Shown here: piece after piece, positions 13,421 to 36,429 of the stretch | Position numbering within the stretch: position 1 is the first letter of the stretch | How the letters are laid out: the number at the start of each line of letters is the position of its first letter | Source of the DNA: Amia ocellicauda | Taxonomy: Eukaryota; Chordata; Actinopteri; Amiiformes; Amiidae | DNA length: 64,000 nucleotides | Assembly (NCBI RefSeq): GCF_036373705.1 | Contig: NC_089867.1 | Location: 22,007,823-22,071,822 of the forward strand | Reading direction: 5' to 3' | The notes under the pieces: generated by a model | What the model was told of the DNA's origin: nothing | Database searches by the model: none | The model's input: only the letters and a program-made list of their open reading frames with translations | Position numbers and translations under genes: made by a program

Positions 13421-15613
13421 CCACCGACTGCTTATTGATACTGTGATTATACACAATGAATTAGGGGTCCTTTCTCACTAATCTTTGCTCTCAGTTATTT
13501 ACTTTGTAGCAATTAGTGTTCATAATGTTTTGCTAATTTGTAAACATGTCTACCATTTGTAAACAAAGCAATAAAGCTATTTTCTATATTATATATTATT
13601 CTATAGGTTGAGTTGTGTTTTTATAATAAGTAGGTGCATTTTCCATAAATGCAATCCCTCCTGCTGCTACTATTACAAGGTGGGTCACTTTGTAATCTTC
13701 TAATGAAGGAGGGATCCCCAGATTTCCTCAGTCCCTCTAACCACAGTCAATTAAAATCTTAATAATAAGCAGACGAAACCACAGCATGTGGATGGAAATG
13801 GGTTTTATTTTCAATCAAACTGGTCAACAAAGACAAACATTAGCTCGGAGCAATTTTAACCCTGTGCTTAGTATGCATCTCAAGAAGCCTGCGTTCGAAA
13901 ACAAATACAAATTATTCTGTATTGAAGTATTCCCAAAAAGTTATTGTATTTAGGCCTCACATTAAAATGTTGATTAAGATTTCCCAACAGTTACAATTGA
14001 AATAAAATTAAAATTACCTATTATGGAAGTACAGTAACTGAAACAATGTTGTGGAAAATTCAAATCCAATAATTTTGCTTTTTTCATAGTTTAATCAGAA
14101 GTAACCCAGTTCAGACAAATACCTCTCCATCTACTGCAGCTGGTCAGAATGATTTCCCAGCCAATCCGATCAGTGTGCCAGTAGCAGGTGTGTAAAAGTG
14201 CTATTCACTCCAGAGGAGAGAGGATTTGGAAGTGATGTCCATATTCTAAATTAAAACTTGAATTGAATTCTTAGTGCATGCTTTCTTGCAGAGTATTGGA
14301 AGGGCTTTTGTTATCTTTGACAACAATTGCTCTGTTTTCCAGGACTCAACTTTTAAAGAGGAAAAATATGTATATCTGGATTTGCTTGCATATTGTGTTA
14401 CTGATGTTATTTGTTCCTGTTGTCATTCCAATTATTAATTTCCTCTAAGAAGACTTCCGACAGCTCAATGTAAATTTGCTCTCCCCCACCATCAACTTTC
14501 ATAGTAGGTCTGAATTATGTTATTACATGACGTTTGCACATTGTGTTCACAGTAAATTACAACAAATACAAAGCATAAAGTCAAGCATAAGTTATTACCG
14601 GGACAATGTAATGAGATATGCAGATTGGAATCCACTTCAACTTTCAACGTTCAAACACGTGACGACAAAAAAAGCATTAAAATTAGTGATCTGAATACCT
14701 TTTTCAATGTATTTGTTGAAATGTACTACTGACAATCTGCAACATGGTGTTAGAATTGAGTAGATCCCTGGGATTATTTGTAGGGTGGTGTGAGATAATA
14801 ATGCTATTTTACATGTTTAATAAACACATTTCCCCTATTGAACATGAGTGTACTGAGCAGCCAGGCCTCAAGTTAAACATTTTAAATAAATACAAAAATA
14901 AGACAAAATCCAGTGCACAGCTGACTTTTGGGAAGCCAAGAACATTTCTGAGGCTTAAAACAGCACTTTTTAAAAATAATGAAAGGAATTGAGATCCATC
15001 CAAAACTTTTTAGGACACCAATTTAGATCTAGAAGAACCCTTTTAATTCAGAATCGTGTAATAAATAGTTAAACTAACTCAGTTGTCAAGTTAGAAGATT
15101 GATTTTCCTTAGACTTAAAAACAAAAACAAAAAGTGTGCGCATCAATTGAAAAGGATCCTGCACATTTCAAAACAATGTGCAGAAACCAGGCCTTCGAGT
15201 GGTCATCTATCCAACCACCACCTTTTTGTGTCCACTGGCAGCCCACTCCGTGATCACAAGACCACAAAATCTCCTACAGCTTCCACCTCAACCAGAGCCA
15301 AACCGAAATGGACAACACATACAAGAAACACACAGAAAAAGACCCGAATCTTCCAATAAGACACAAGCCCTCATGGATGGATATAGTGAACACTGCTAGT
15401 ATGTAGTAAATGTCACTACATTTTAAACACCATTCTGCCCGTCTGATGTGTAAAATATTCCTGCACTTACAACGATATTCTTTCTGGTAATGCATTAAAG
15501 GAAAAGGGTACAGCATAACAAAATATTCAAATTCATTGAGTATGTATAGATGGTTTATGGTTAATTCTAAATTCTAGAAGTGTGTAAGGTCACACTACAT
15601 CACTGTTTAGTTA
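13421..15613. other. Intergenic, ubr4 promoter to emc1 3' end
   Basis: AT-rich, no ORF with recognisable similarity and no repeat I can name. Small ORFs here (for example 15099-15399) are short, have no family resemblance, and are taken as chance. Confidence 0.6.
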
Positions 15614-15619
15614 TTTATT
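15614..15619 (-). terminator. emc1: Candidate emc1 polyadenylation signal
   Basis: TTTATT on the plus strand, i.e. AATAAA on the transcribed strand, about 230 nt after the emc1 stop codon. It is a canonical hexamer at a plausible distance. Confidence 0.5.
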
Positions 15620-15849
15620 CATCACTTGTAGGGGAAAAGCACTTTCAGGTGGCAACCACCACGAGAAGTTACCAGATTCACTGGATTGTTATGATTCAAT
15701 GACGAACGGCTCTGGTTGGGAGGAAAACCCGGACACTTCGTTATCTACAGAGAATGGGTCTGGAAACCACCGTCCTAAAGCAATCCCAGTGCCGGGTACG
15801 AAGAGGCGGAGAGCGGTGGCGGGGGTCTCCGGGCCACGGCACCGCCCCC

Positions 15850-24577
<8,728 letters not shown>

Positions 24578-24869
24578 AGCGGAACACTGACACACTCGCA
24601 GAGACCTCCACCGGCCCACAATGCACTGGGGGAACATTGGGCCGAAGGGTACAATATTATGTAGTCCCTACTAAATGCCAGATGCAAACTCAAGAAGATA
24701 TTTAATTAAAAATATATATATTTGTAAGTGTATTTTTTAAATATTTGTATCGATTGTTATTAATGTATTTATTTTAGGTCTTTGTGTTCAGGCATCCTGT
24801 GGGCCGCCAGCTGTGAGGAAGAACGGCCATCTGGGGTCCTGTGCGCTGTGCTAGTGCAACGTGAGAGCC
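24578..24869. promoter_or_regulatory. Bidirectional promoter between emc1 and mrto4
   Basis: Only 292 bp separate the two divergent start codons, so both genes must start from this interval or share it. The mrto4 side is GC/CpG richer (about 24790-24869) and has a YY1-like GGCCATCT (24825-24832). No TATA box sits at a sensible distance from either start. The shared-promoter role is inferred from geometry. Confidence 0.65.
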
Positions 24870-27650
24870 ATGCCGAAGTCAAAGAGGGACAAGAAAGGTG
24901 GGTTTTATGCGTTATTTAGTCTGTATTAAGTGACGTTTATAATTAATACGTGCACGGTTAGTGTAAATGTTTCAAGTTATAAAGAAAAAAATATGAAAAT
25001 AAATCGCAGCGTGATTAGTGACATTACAGTGGCTTTCATGGTCAAATTGGCTAGTTTCATAGAAATGTACTAGATTATTAAAATAATGATGATGTTTTAA
25101 CAGTAAACCGTGCATTCCTGGGTACAAGAATTGATGATTTATGTATTTATTTATTTGCTTGGTAAGGGCCATATGACGGAGACAATAATTCAAATCCCAC
25201 GTGCAAGTCTTTAATGATTGCATTTTAATGTTATTTTCTTGTGATCCATGTCTTTTATAATAACCTTACTTTTCTATTATTATTATTATTAGTAGTAGTA
25301 GTAGTATTATATCTAATACCAGAATGCTCTTGGAAGCTGGTTGTGTAATAAAGATGGCATTTCTCTTCACAGTCTCCTTAACCAAAACCACAAAGAAGGG
25401 ATTGGAATCCAAGCAGAATTTAATCGAAGAGGTAATTTTAGTTTTTTGGTTGTAATTATAGTTATTTTTTTCTTGGTTTTAAACTGTGGGTACTGGTGTG
25501 AACTCCTCCATAACCTGTTACTGAGTTGATGCACTTTGTTGTCTCAGCTGCGGAAATGTGTGGACACCTACAGATACCTGTTCATCTTCTCCGTGGCCAA
25601 CATGAGGAACAACAAACTGAAAGACGTCAGGACAGCGTGGAAGCACAGCAGGTGAGAAATAAAGGCGATACTGTTTTATCCCATTGTTTGTCTGGCTTTT
25701 ATTTGCATATACCTTCTTAAAAGCTACATATTACCCAATAGGAGCTGTAGGCTTCCGGAAATAATTAAAATCGTTCATCTTGTGTTAGAATTAGCAACAG
25801 AAGACGTGCTACCCTGATAAGAACTGTATGTTAGTTCAAAGGTAAAATGGGTGATTTTCCCTCTTGACAATCTCTCTCTTTGATTCCTTCCCCCATGTTT
25901 TGTTTCCTTCTCTAGATTCTTCTTTGGCAAAAACAAAGTGATGATGATTGCATTGGGAAAGGGGCCTGCAGATGAATACAAGGACAATTTACACAAGGTA
26001 ACGGCTGCACAACTTTCATTGCCCCCCCCCCCCCAACCTTAAGAGTGCATTGATCTGCGTTTCAAGTTCCATATAATAAATTACAGATGCATTATATTAT
26101 AGTTGGTGGTGTTGGTTGAGTACATCCATACTTCAGGAGCACAGTCATACCCTTGTAAGCTGTTGGAGAGTTGCCTTCTTCCGTAAACCACACAAGTCCG
26201 CTCGTTTCCTGTAACCATCTAATTTCCTAATTAAGTCGTCTTGTCCTGCAGGTCAGCAAGTATTTGAAAGGTGAAGTGGGTCTGCTGTTCACCAATAAAA
26301 CCAAAGAGGAGGTGAAGGAGTAAGTATATGTGTGTTGGGGCTTGTGCTCTCTTCAGTTAGGTTCCTATCATTGTTCTGTGGCTAATCACATACACAGTAC
26401 ATTTAAAACATTCAGTCTTGGAAAAACCTAGTTATTTCTGTACATTTGATTTTCCTTAAAGAGTTGTGACAGACGTTTGTGAATACTCAATAAATAAGGA
26501 CATTCGGGTTGTATTAACTATAGAATAGAAGAATAGAATCATGCACCTATGAGTTTACCTTCATACTGCATGAAGAATCATAGCCATGATCTAGGATCCT
26601 AGTTTAGAAGTGGTCTAGCTGCTGACTGGTTTGTTTCGCTCTGTGTTTTTTATTATTTATTATTTTTTTTACTATTATTTTTGTACCTGAATCAGGTATT
26701 TCAGCCATTTCAAGGAGGTGGATTTTGCACGGGGAGGGAGCAAGGCGACTATGGCTGTGACCCTGGACGAAGGTCCCCTGGATCAGTTCCCCCACTCCAT
26801 GGAGCCCCAGTTGAGACAGCTGGGTTTGCCGACAGCTCTGAAGAAAGGTACGGTGGCTGCCTCTTCACTTCCTCCCCAGAATACACCATTTGCAGTAGTA
26901 TTGGCTCTGAATGGTTTTTAAATTTGGTTCATACTGAGTGGAAAAAGTTCTTGAGTGATGGAGTGGGTCCCTTGGTTCATCTGAGTTCCCCGATTTGTTT
27001 ATTTCCGTGTAATTTATGTTTTACCTTATCAAATGTGTTCAACAAATCAATCCACAAAGACCTCCAATGTAAATCTGTTAATTTATGATCTAGTCCTCAT
27101 GACTGTGTGTTAACAAAACACCATATAACCTGAGCATCCTGTGTTGTCTGCAGGCGTGGTGACTCTGCTGAAAGACCATGATGTGTGCAAAGATGGGGAA
27201 GTTCTGACGCCCGAACAAGCTCGGATTCTGGTAAGTTAATATAGTGTCCGTATGAACGCCAATTAAATGGGTCTGGCCTTTATCTTCCTGTTCACTGCAG
27301 GCATCAATGCGATCCAGAAAATCGGCTCTGTCGTTCCAGTTTTGCATTGTGAATGTAACGGAGTTGGCCGAGTAATGTAGAGTCCTGCTCTGCACAGGTG
27401 ATAACAATGCGAATGTTTATGTATGAAGCGGGCAGCGCAGAACATCTGCATGTACACGTGGCGATTGGCCGTTTGAGCACAGCTGTAACCCGGTGTGCTC
27501 TGCCCTCCACAGAAACTCTTCGGCATCGAGATGGCGGAGTTCAGCGTTCAGATCAAGTGCATGTGGAACTCCGAGACGGGAGAGTTCGACAAGCTGGAGG
27601 ACGCGGAGGAGGCCGAGGAAGAGGACGAAGAGGAGGGGAGTGATGACTGA
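24870..27650 (+). CDS. mrto4: MRTO4, mRNA turnover protein 4 / ribosome assembly factor (complete, 8 exons, 235 aa)
   Basis: Nucleolar uL10-like (P0 paralogue) factor that occupies the P-stalk site of pre-60S particles until replaced by P0. Exons: 24870-24897, 25373-25431, 25548-25651, 25916-25997, 26252-26319, 26696-26847, 27154-27230, 27513-27650. They total 708 nt, in frame. The start MPKSKRDKK is the conserved basic N-terminus. The uL10 core follows ([34 protein letters not shown]), then the domain with [13 protein letters not shown] and LRQLGLPT. The C-terminal [10 protein letters not shown] is followed by an acidic tail rich in Glu and Asp. Human MRTO4 is 239 aa. It is divergent from emc1 and convergent with the AKR7 gene. 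Very sure. Confidence 0.97.
25277..25310. repeat. Trinucleotide (TTA)n/(TAG)n tract
   Basis: Short perfect trinucleotide run switching from ATT units to AGT units in mrto4 intron 1. Confidence 0.8.
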
Positions 27651-28750
27651 ATAGGGGGAAAAAAGAAAAAGACTGGACAGCAGACTTTCTCAGATTTTAA
27701 AGAGCTGTGTTGTGCCCTCACCCCCACAAAATGTCCTGAAACGAGTGTTTATTTTTAATTGTTTTCCATTACTACACAAATGCCGTCGGCTCGGTTCGAG
27801 TCCCTCACATAAGCGGAGCCGTGGATTTCTCCTGGAGGCTTTCTGACCCACTGTGTGTGTTGAATGCTGGGACCTGCTCCGAGTGTTGTGTAACCGCTTC
27901 CTCAGTTAGGCTCAACATGTTTTTCTCTGAATTGGTTTAACTTCGGAGTAAAACCACAAGGGAAGTTGATAAAACAGAAATGTATTCCCCAAATATCCAT
28001 GTTATTTTGTTATGTATAAATATGTATATATATATTTTTAAATATATATTATACACACCACTTTCTGTACAGTTTCTCCAAACATACTAGTGTAACGAAA
28101 GTGTATCCTTATAGCTCTATAATTACTGAAGGGAACATTGAGAACTGACAGGCGTAAGCTTTGTCAGCCTTTGTGTTTAAGAGTACACAGATTTGTGTTC
28201 CTAAAAGCATTAGGAAGAATCTAGTGTTTACAAGTGACTACTGTTGAGGTATAGATGCCTGTACACAGGATGCAAAATGGCACCCCTGCCCCTGTTAGTG
28301 TTACTGTGCACAGAGAGGAGGTTGTGAAACTGCGGGGCTCCTGTAGACTTGAGTTTTTAAAAGTACAGTGAACTTTGTGTCTCTCAGGTACCCTTTCCAG
28401 GCATATGTGCACCACCTGGATGAAACCTGCATTATACTTCTCACCTCAGCAACTGCCACCCCATGCTGTGCTGTATTTTTCCAAATTGTGCATTTACAGA
28501 CACAGACGGAGTTATTCATATTCTCAACATGGCAGCAGCATGTTATTTCTGTTTCACACTTTCCCAATATTGACGTGGTTGTAGGGGTACTGGTTACACC
28601 AGTACTATACAATTGCACATGAATGCACCCTGATAAATGAATAACATACTGGGCTAAATATTTATAAAGTTGTATTTTTATTCCCCCAAAAAAGCAATGT
28701 ATTGTGTGAACTTTGTAGAACTATATAAAAAAACAAAATTAAATTGGTTT
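27651..28750 (+). other. mrto4: mrto4 3' flank, probable 3' UTR
   Basis: No coding region follows the stop codon before the oppositely transcribed AKR7 gene. No AATAAA occurs close by. The variant signal ATTAAA at 28738-28743 is a candidate end, which would give a 3' UTR of about 1.1 kb. Both the UTR extent and the signal are inferred. Confidence 0.35.
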
Positions 28751-28882
28751 AATTTTTCTCTTTTACACATCACAGAATTATAAAATCAGTTTCTAGAAGA
28801 TGTGTTCATTACAGCCTATTATGGGCATTGTGTTAAACATAATTAGTTTATGAATCAAGTAGGGGGGGATATACATACATAC

Positions 28883-28886
<4 letters not shown>

Positions 28887-28931
<45 letters not shown>
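28887..28931. repeat. (TA)n microsatellite
   Basis: About 20 TA units between the convergent mrto4 and AKR7 genes, preceded by ACAT repeats. Confidence 0.95.
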
Positions 28932-28933
<2 letters not shown>

Positions 28934-29056
28934 TGTGTTTATTCACAAGAGAGACTTCTTTGACTCTTATTGTTAGGAAATTAAACCTTCACCACAAATA
29001 TCAGCAAGGAGATAATTCAACAGAGTTCTTTCGGGATTATTTTATCCACTGCTGTG

Positions 29057-29062
29057 TTTATT
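29057..29062 (-). terminator. akr7a3: Candidate AKR7 polyadenylation signal
   Basis: TTTATT on plus, AATAAA on the transcribed minus strand, about 234 nt beyond the stop. A second copy lies further out near 28938. Confidence 0.45.
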
Positions 29063-29295
29063 AAGTGTTTGGGATGTATGCATGTTATCAGGACCTTGTA
29101 CCTTGACACAATGAAACAACTTCAAAGTATATAGAGCAGATCAATGAAGGCTATTTAAAATTGAGAGAAAACCGTATCCTGCAGTGTTGAGCATGTTATA
29201 AACCCTTTTTTGCTTCTTTTAATGTGCATGAATTAACCGGATGCCTTAGGTGGGGATCACATGGGTGGGGTTTCGTTGGTGTGGGTGCTGGGCCT

Positions 29296-32947
<3,652 letters not shown>

Positions 32948-33100
32948 AGTAGCACTCTGATCAGCTGCGGCGAGGCACCGTGTGCAAATTATAGCCCCGC
33001 ACCTTGACGCAAAGCGGACGTCACATTCAAAAACAACCGGTATCGGGTAACATATGCAGCTGGACAGGACAAAGTTCACTCGCCTTCAACAAACAGGCTC
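32948..33100 (-). promoter_or_regulatory. akr7a3: AKR7 promoter region
   Basis: CpG-rich upstream sequence with a CRE-type GACGTCAC at 33017-33024, about 70 bp from the chosen start codon. No clear TATA box. The function is inferred from position. Confidence 0.45.
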
Positions 33101-34170
33101 TAGCTGTCCGTCGAGATTGCAACACAGAGGCCAGTGCGTTATTGTCCGGCGGTTTGCTCATTAACACAAGTGCCTGTGCCAAGACGCTTTCAGACATCTC
33201 AGTGCAATTGCGCACGGTGCCTCACACTAGTTTCACTTGCGCGCAAGTTGCTCGACTGTCACACGTGTTTTAAAACGTCCCGGCCGAAATAAACACGCAG
33301 GCGCTTTAATGCGGGGGTTTGTGTGGATCTGCTGATTGTGTGCATGTTATAGACCACCTCTAACATAGTAGATTTCATTAGACATTTATGTTTTTTGGTT
33401 CTATGTTTTATCTGTAAAGTCCACTTAAAATCTAAATAAAATCCACATCTAAGTTTCCATCTGCTGAGCAGGATCCATCCAGCACAGGACAAGGACGTTT
33501 GTGAAGAGATTTGTGAACAGATACTGTGTCTTGTGATGTGTATCTATATGGTGACGTTAGAAGTGATACAATGACGATCATGTTTTTTTCTATTTAGTGG
33601 CAAATCTCTTTTGTTTTATAACCTGAGGATTTGGAGTATCTTACTGTATTCAACTTTCCCCTTGAAAAAAATTAAATACTCAGAAGGGCCACTGAAGAAC
33701 TCAAATACTCTGATCAGCAGGGGCCACTGGCAGCGGCCCTGCAACATCCAGGGGCTGAAGGACGAGGGGCCACAGAGTGGCTCACAGGTGGTGAGCCGTA
33801 AACAACAATCGGAATCAAAATGTATAGGATTGTAATCAAAAATATTATATCAAAAGCAAAACATAAAAACGTGACAGCAAAATACCCTTTTTTTAGGTTA
33901 ATTTTGTGTTTATGGCGCAAAACTGTATTGCTAAAGATACACTGCATTTCCCAATGCACTTTATTTCCCCCAAACGAAACCCAACACATTATCTAAACAG
34001 GGGCGTCGCTAGGGGGTAGGCATCCGTCCGCCCCCCTCTCACGGGAGAAAATACCAACACCGTCAGGAATTATTTTGCCTGGGGCCCTACATACTCTAGA
34101 ATCGCCACTGTATCTAGACTAAACATGTAATACTTTGGTCTGAATTATTTTAAAGAACATAACGCATAAG

Positions 34171-34230
34171 GGTTCTAATTAGAACCTTTACGGGTTCCTC
34201 CACAGTATCTGAAAGGTTCTTATTAGAACC
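34171..34230. repeat. Paired GGTTCT...AGAACC palindromes
   Basis: The perfect 16-bp palindrome GGTTCTAATTAGAACC (34171-34186) is followed 44 bp later by GGTTCTTATTAGAACC (34215-34230), with perfect 6-bp arms. It looks like part of a fold-back dispersed fish repeat. No coding potential. Confidence 0.7.
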
Positions 34231-35795
34231 CTTCTTAGAGTGCACTATTATATATAACTTATTATTCATATAATATTGCATTACAATTCCAGCTGGGTAA
34301 TAATTTGTGTAGAGCTTTCAATATCCTATAGTCTCCGTTATTTCATAGTATTTAATAAAACCTTTTCAATCGACTATCTGTACACCGGTTCTTATCTGAA
34401 TTATGTTTTTGATAGCCGTGGTGTCCATTTCACCAGTGTACGCCATCATTAATAAATTACATTTTGTCAATGTCACAAACAAAACTTGATATGGAAAACA
34501 AAACGAGTTGTGGTTATGAAAAGAGTTATGAGTAGTTCAGTTACAAAAGTAGTCAATACATTGTGAAATTGGCACATTGTGTTCCCCTTAGTACGGTACT
34601 ATCCACAGTTTTTAGTCCAGCTGGATTAGGTCTAAGTTAGTGCGCACTAACCGCGGGGCTTCCAGTTCGTTGCGATTGACCCAAAGTCATGACATTCAGT
34701 ATCAAACACTAACACATCTGTTATTATTAACCGCACAACCGCGGATGTGAATTTCTCCCGCTTATCTGTTCTTATATGTTACTAAATATTTGAATTAAAT
34801 ACCTATATGGCGTTTCAGCTGTAAACTAGTCAAGTTGAATAACTTCTCACTACTTTGTTCTTCAGCTGTCATAGTGGAGCGCAAATAGGTCAAACCAATA
34901 CTAAGGCCAGGCAGTGGGTAATGCCAATATTTAGAAATGACAGTCTGCACCTGACCTGACTATTTTCGTATATGTACATTTTGAAATGTTTAACTTTTAT
35001 GCATACCAGTGAGTACAAAATATATACGTTGCCGCCCCCTTTGCCTTATGGGTCAGTCGTCTATGTAGCCAGCATATCTGTTTCAGTGCATGAATTACCA
35101 TTTCTACATGTTTTATTTTTTGTTTAACTCCAGCAGATAGATGTTGCCATTATTATGTCTTTTGTAACACTTTCTGAAAAACCTACGCAATTATAAAGAT
35201 GGCCTACACTGCACTACACTTAAATAAGATACATACCGTTAAAAAACATACCATTGTTTTACTGGATCCTTCAGTTGACTTTGTTCCTTTAATAAAAGCC
35301 AGAATAGTTAATGTAATTTGCCAAATGATTGTTATTAACATAACATAGCATCTACTTAATGAAAGGAGTAGCCTACATAAAGCCTAACTTTGCCCAGATT
35401 TGCTGAAAAATGCCACCTATCTACACACATCTAAAACTAGCACTCTAGTAATTTAATTATAACCAAAACGTGTTTATTTGGTCTGTATTTGGTTGACAGT
35501 GATAATTTACATTTTATGTCGCGGAAACAAATTATTTTTAATAATCGTATAACACTGCACGCAACTTTTACGAAACCGACCCTGTATTTGTGTGGTTATA
35601 GGCTTCTCAAAATATATCATGACTCTACTACTACGATGGGTGAAACAATGGCGTTCATAAAGACAGGGTTTCTCAACGGGTGGGTAAATAAATATCTAAA
35701 CGTTTTATTTCGTTATCAATTAATGTTATAATATCAGATTGAAACTATCATATTGATTTATTCATTTTGTATGCATGCTAACAATGTATGTTAAG

Positions 35796-35798
<3 letters not shown>

Positions 35799-35851
<53 letters not shown>
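35799..35851. repeat. (TA)n microsatellite
   Basis: About 26 uninterrupted TA units. Confidence 0.95.
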
Positions 35852-35854
<3 letters not shown>

Positions 35855-36338
35855 TACTTTAACTATCTCCAAGTTGGTAATGACCCAGTGGACCCGTTTT
35901 GGTAGACTGGCCCATATGGAAATAAGTTGTTCTTCTCGGTTGAAATGTCCAGGTACTAGCAGAGAGAGAGGATATGAATGATCATTGTTAAATAAACCTC
36001 TTTTGTCCTGGGCCATTTGTTACAATAATAGCAGTGGTTGCTGTTGCATTACTGTCCGCTGGAGTCATTTACATGATCAAGGCACTAGTTTTGGGTGATC
36101 AATGAATGTAGGCTACAAGCACAATACAGGCCTCGCAGACAGTGACATGCAAACAAGGCCAGTCAAACCCCGGCACTTGGACTACAGGTGTGAACGGGTC
36201 TCAGAGAGCAGCACAATGGGGCAGGAGTGTCTGTACAAATTGGTGATTAGGTAATGGCATTCCAGTGTTGCATGTGACAATGAGCGGGCCCCTCATTATG
36301 AAAGGAGGAGGAGAAATGGGAAGAAGATCCAGTCCAGT

Positions 36339-36345
36339 AGTATAA
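36339..36345 (+). promoter_or_regulatory. Possible TATA box of the unknown gene
   Basis: A GTATAAG element about 90 bp upstream of the first candidate ATG (36430), where a TATA box would place the transcription start near 36370. An E-box CAGGTG lies at about 36186. Suggestive only. Confidence 0.35.
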
Positions 36346-36429
36346 GAAGTGCTCTGCTTCATGCACCTCTGGAGTCGCACATTCATCTCGAAGATCTTCC
36401 TGTGCTCTCCGCTCCGCTGTACAGAGGTT

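Larger units (their letters stand above)
33101..36330. other. Intergenic, AKR7 to unknown gene
   Basis: AT-rich, no supported gene on either strand. It holds a pair of near-palindromes at 34.17-34.23 kb and a (TA)n tract at 35.8 kb. Confidence 0.6.

Noticed and set aside
27775-27830. GGTTCGAGTCCC resembling a tRNA B box after mrto4
   Set aside because: No A box at the right distance and the flanks do not fold into a cloverleaf.
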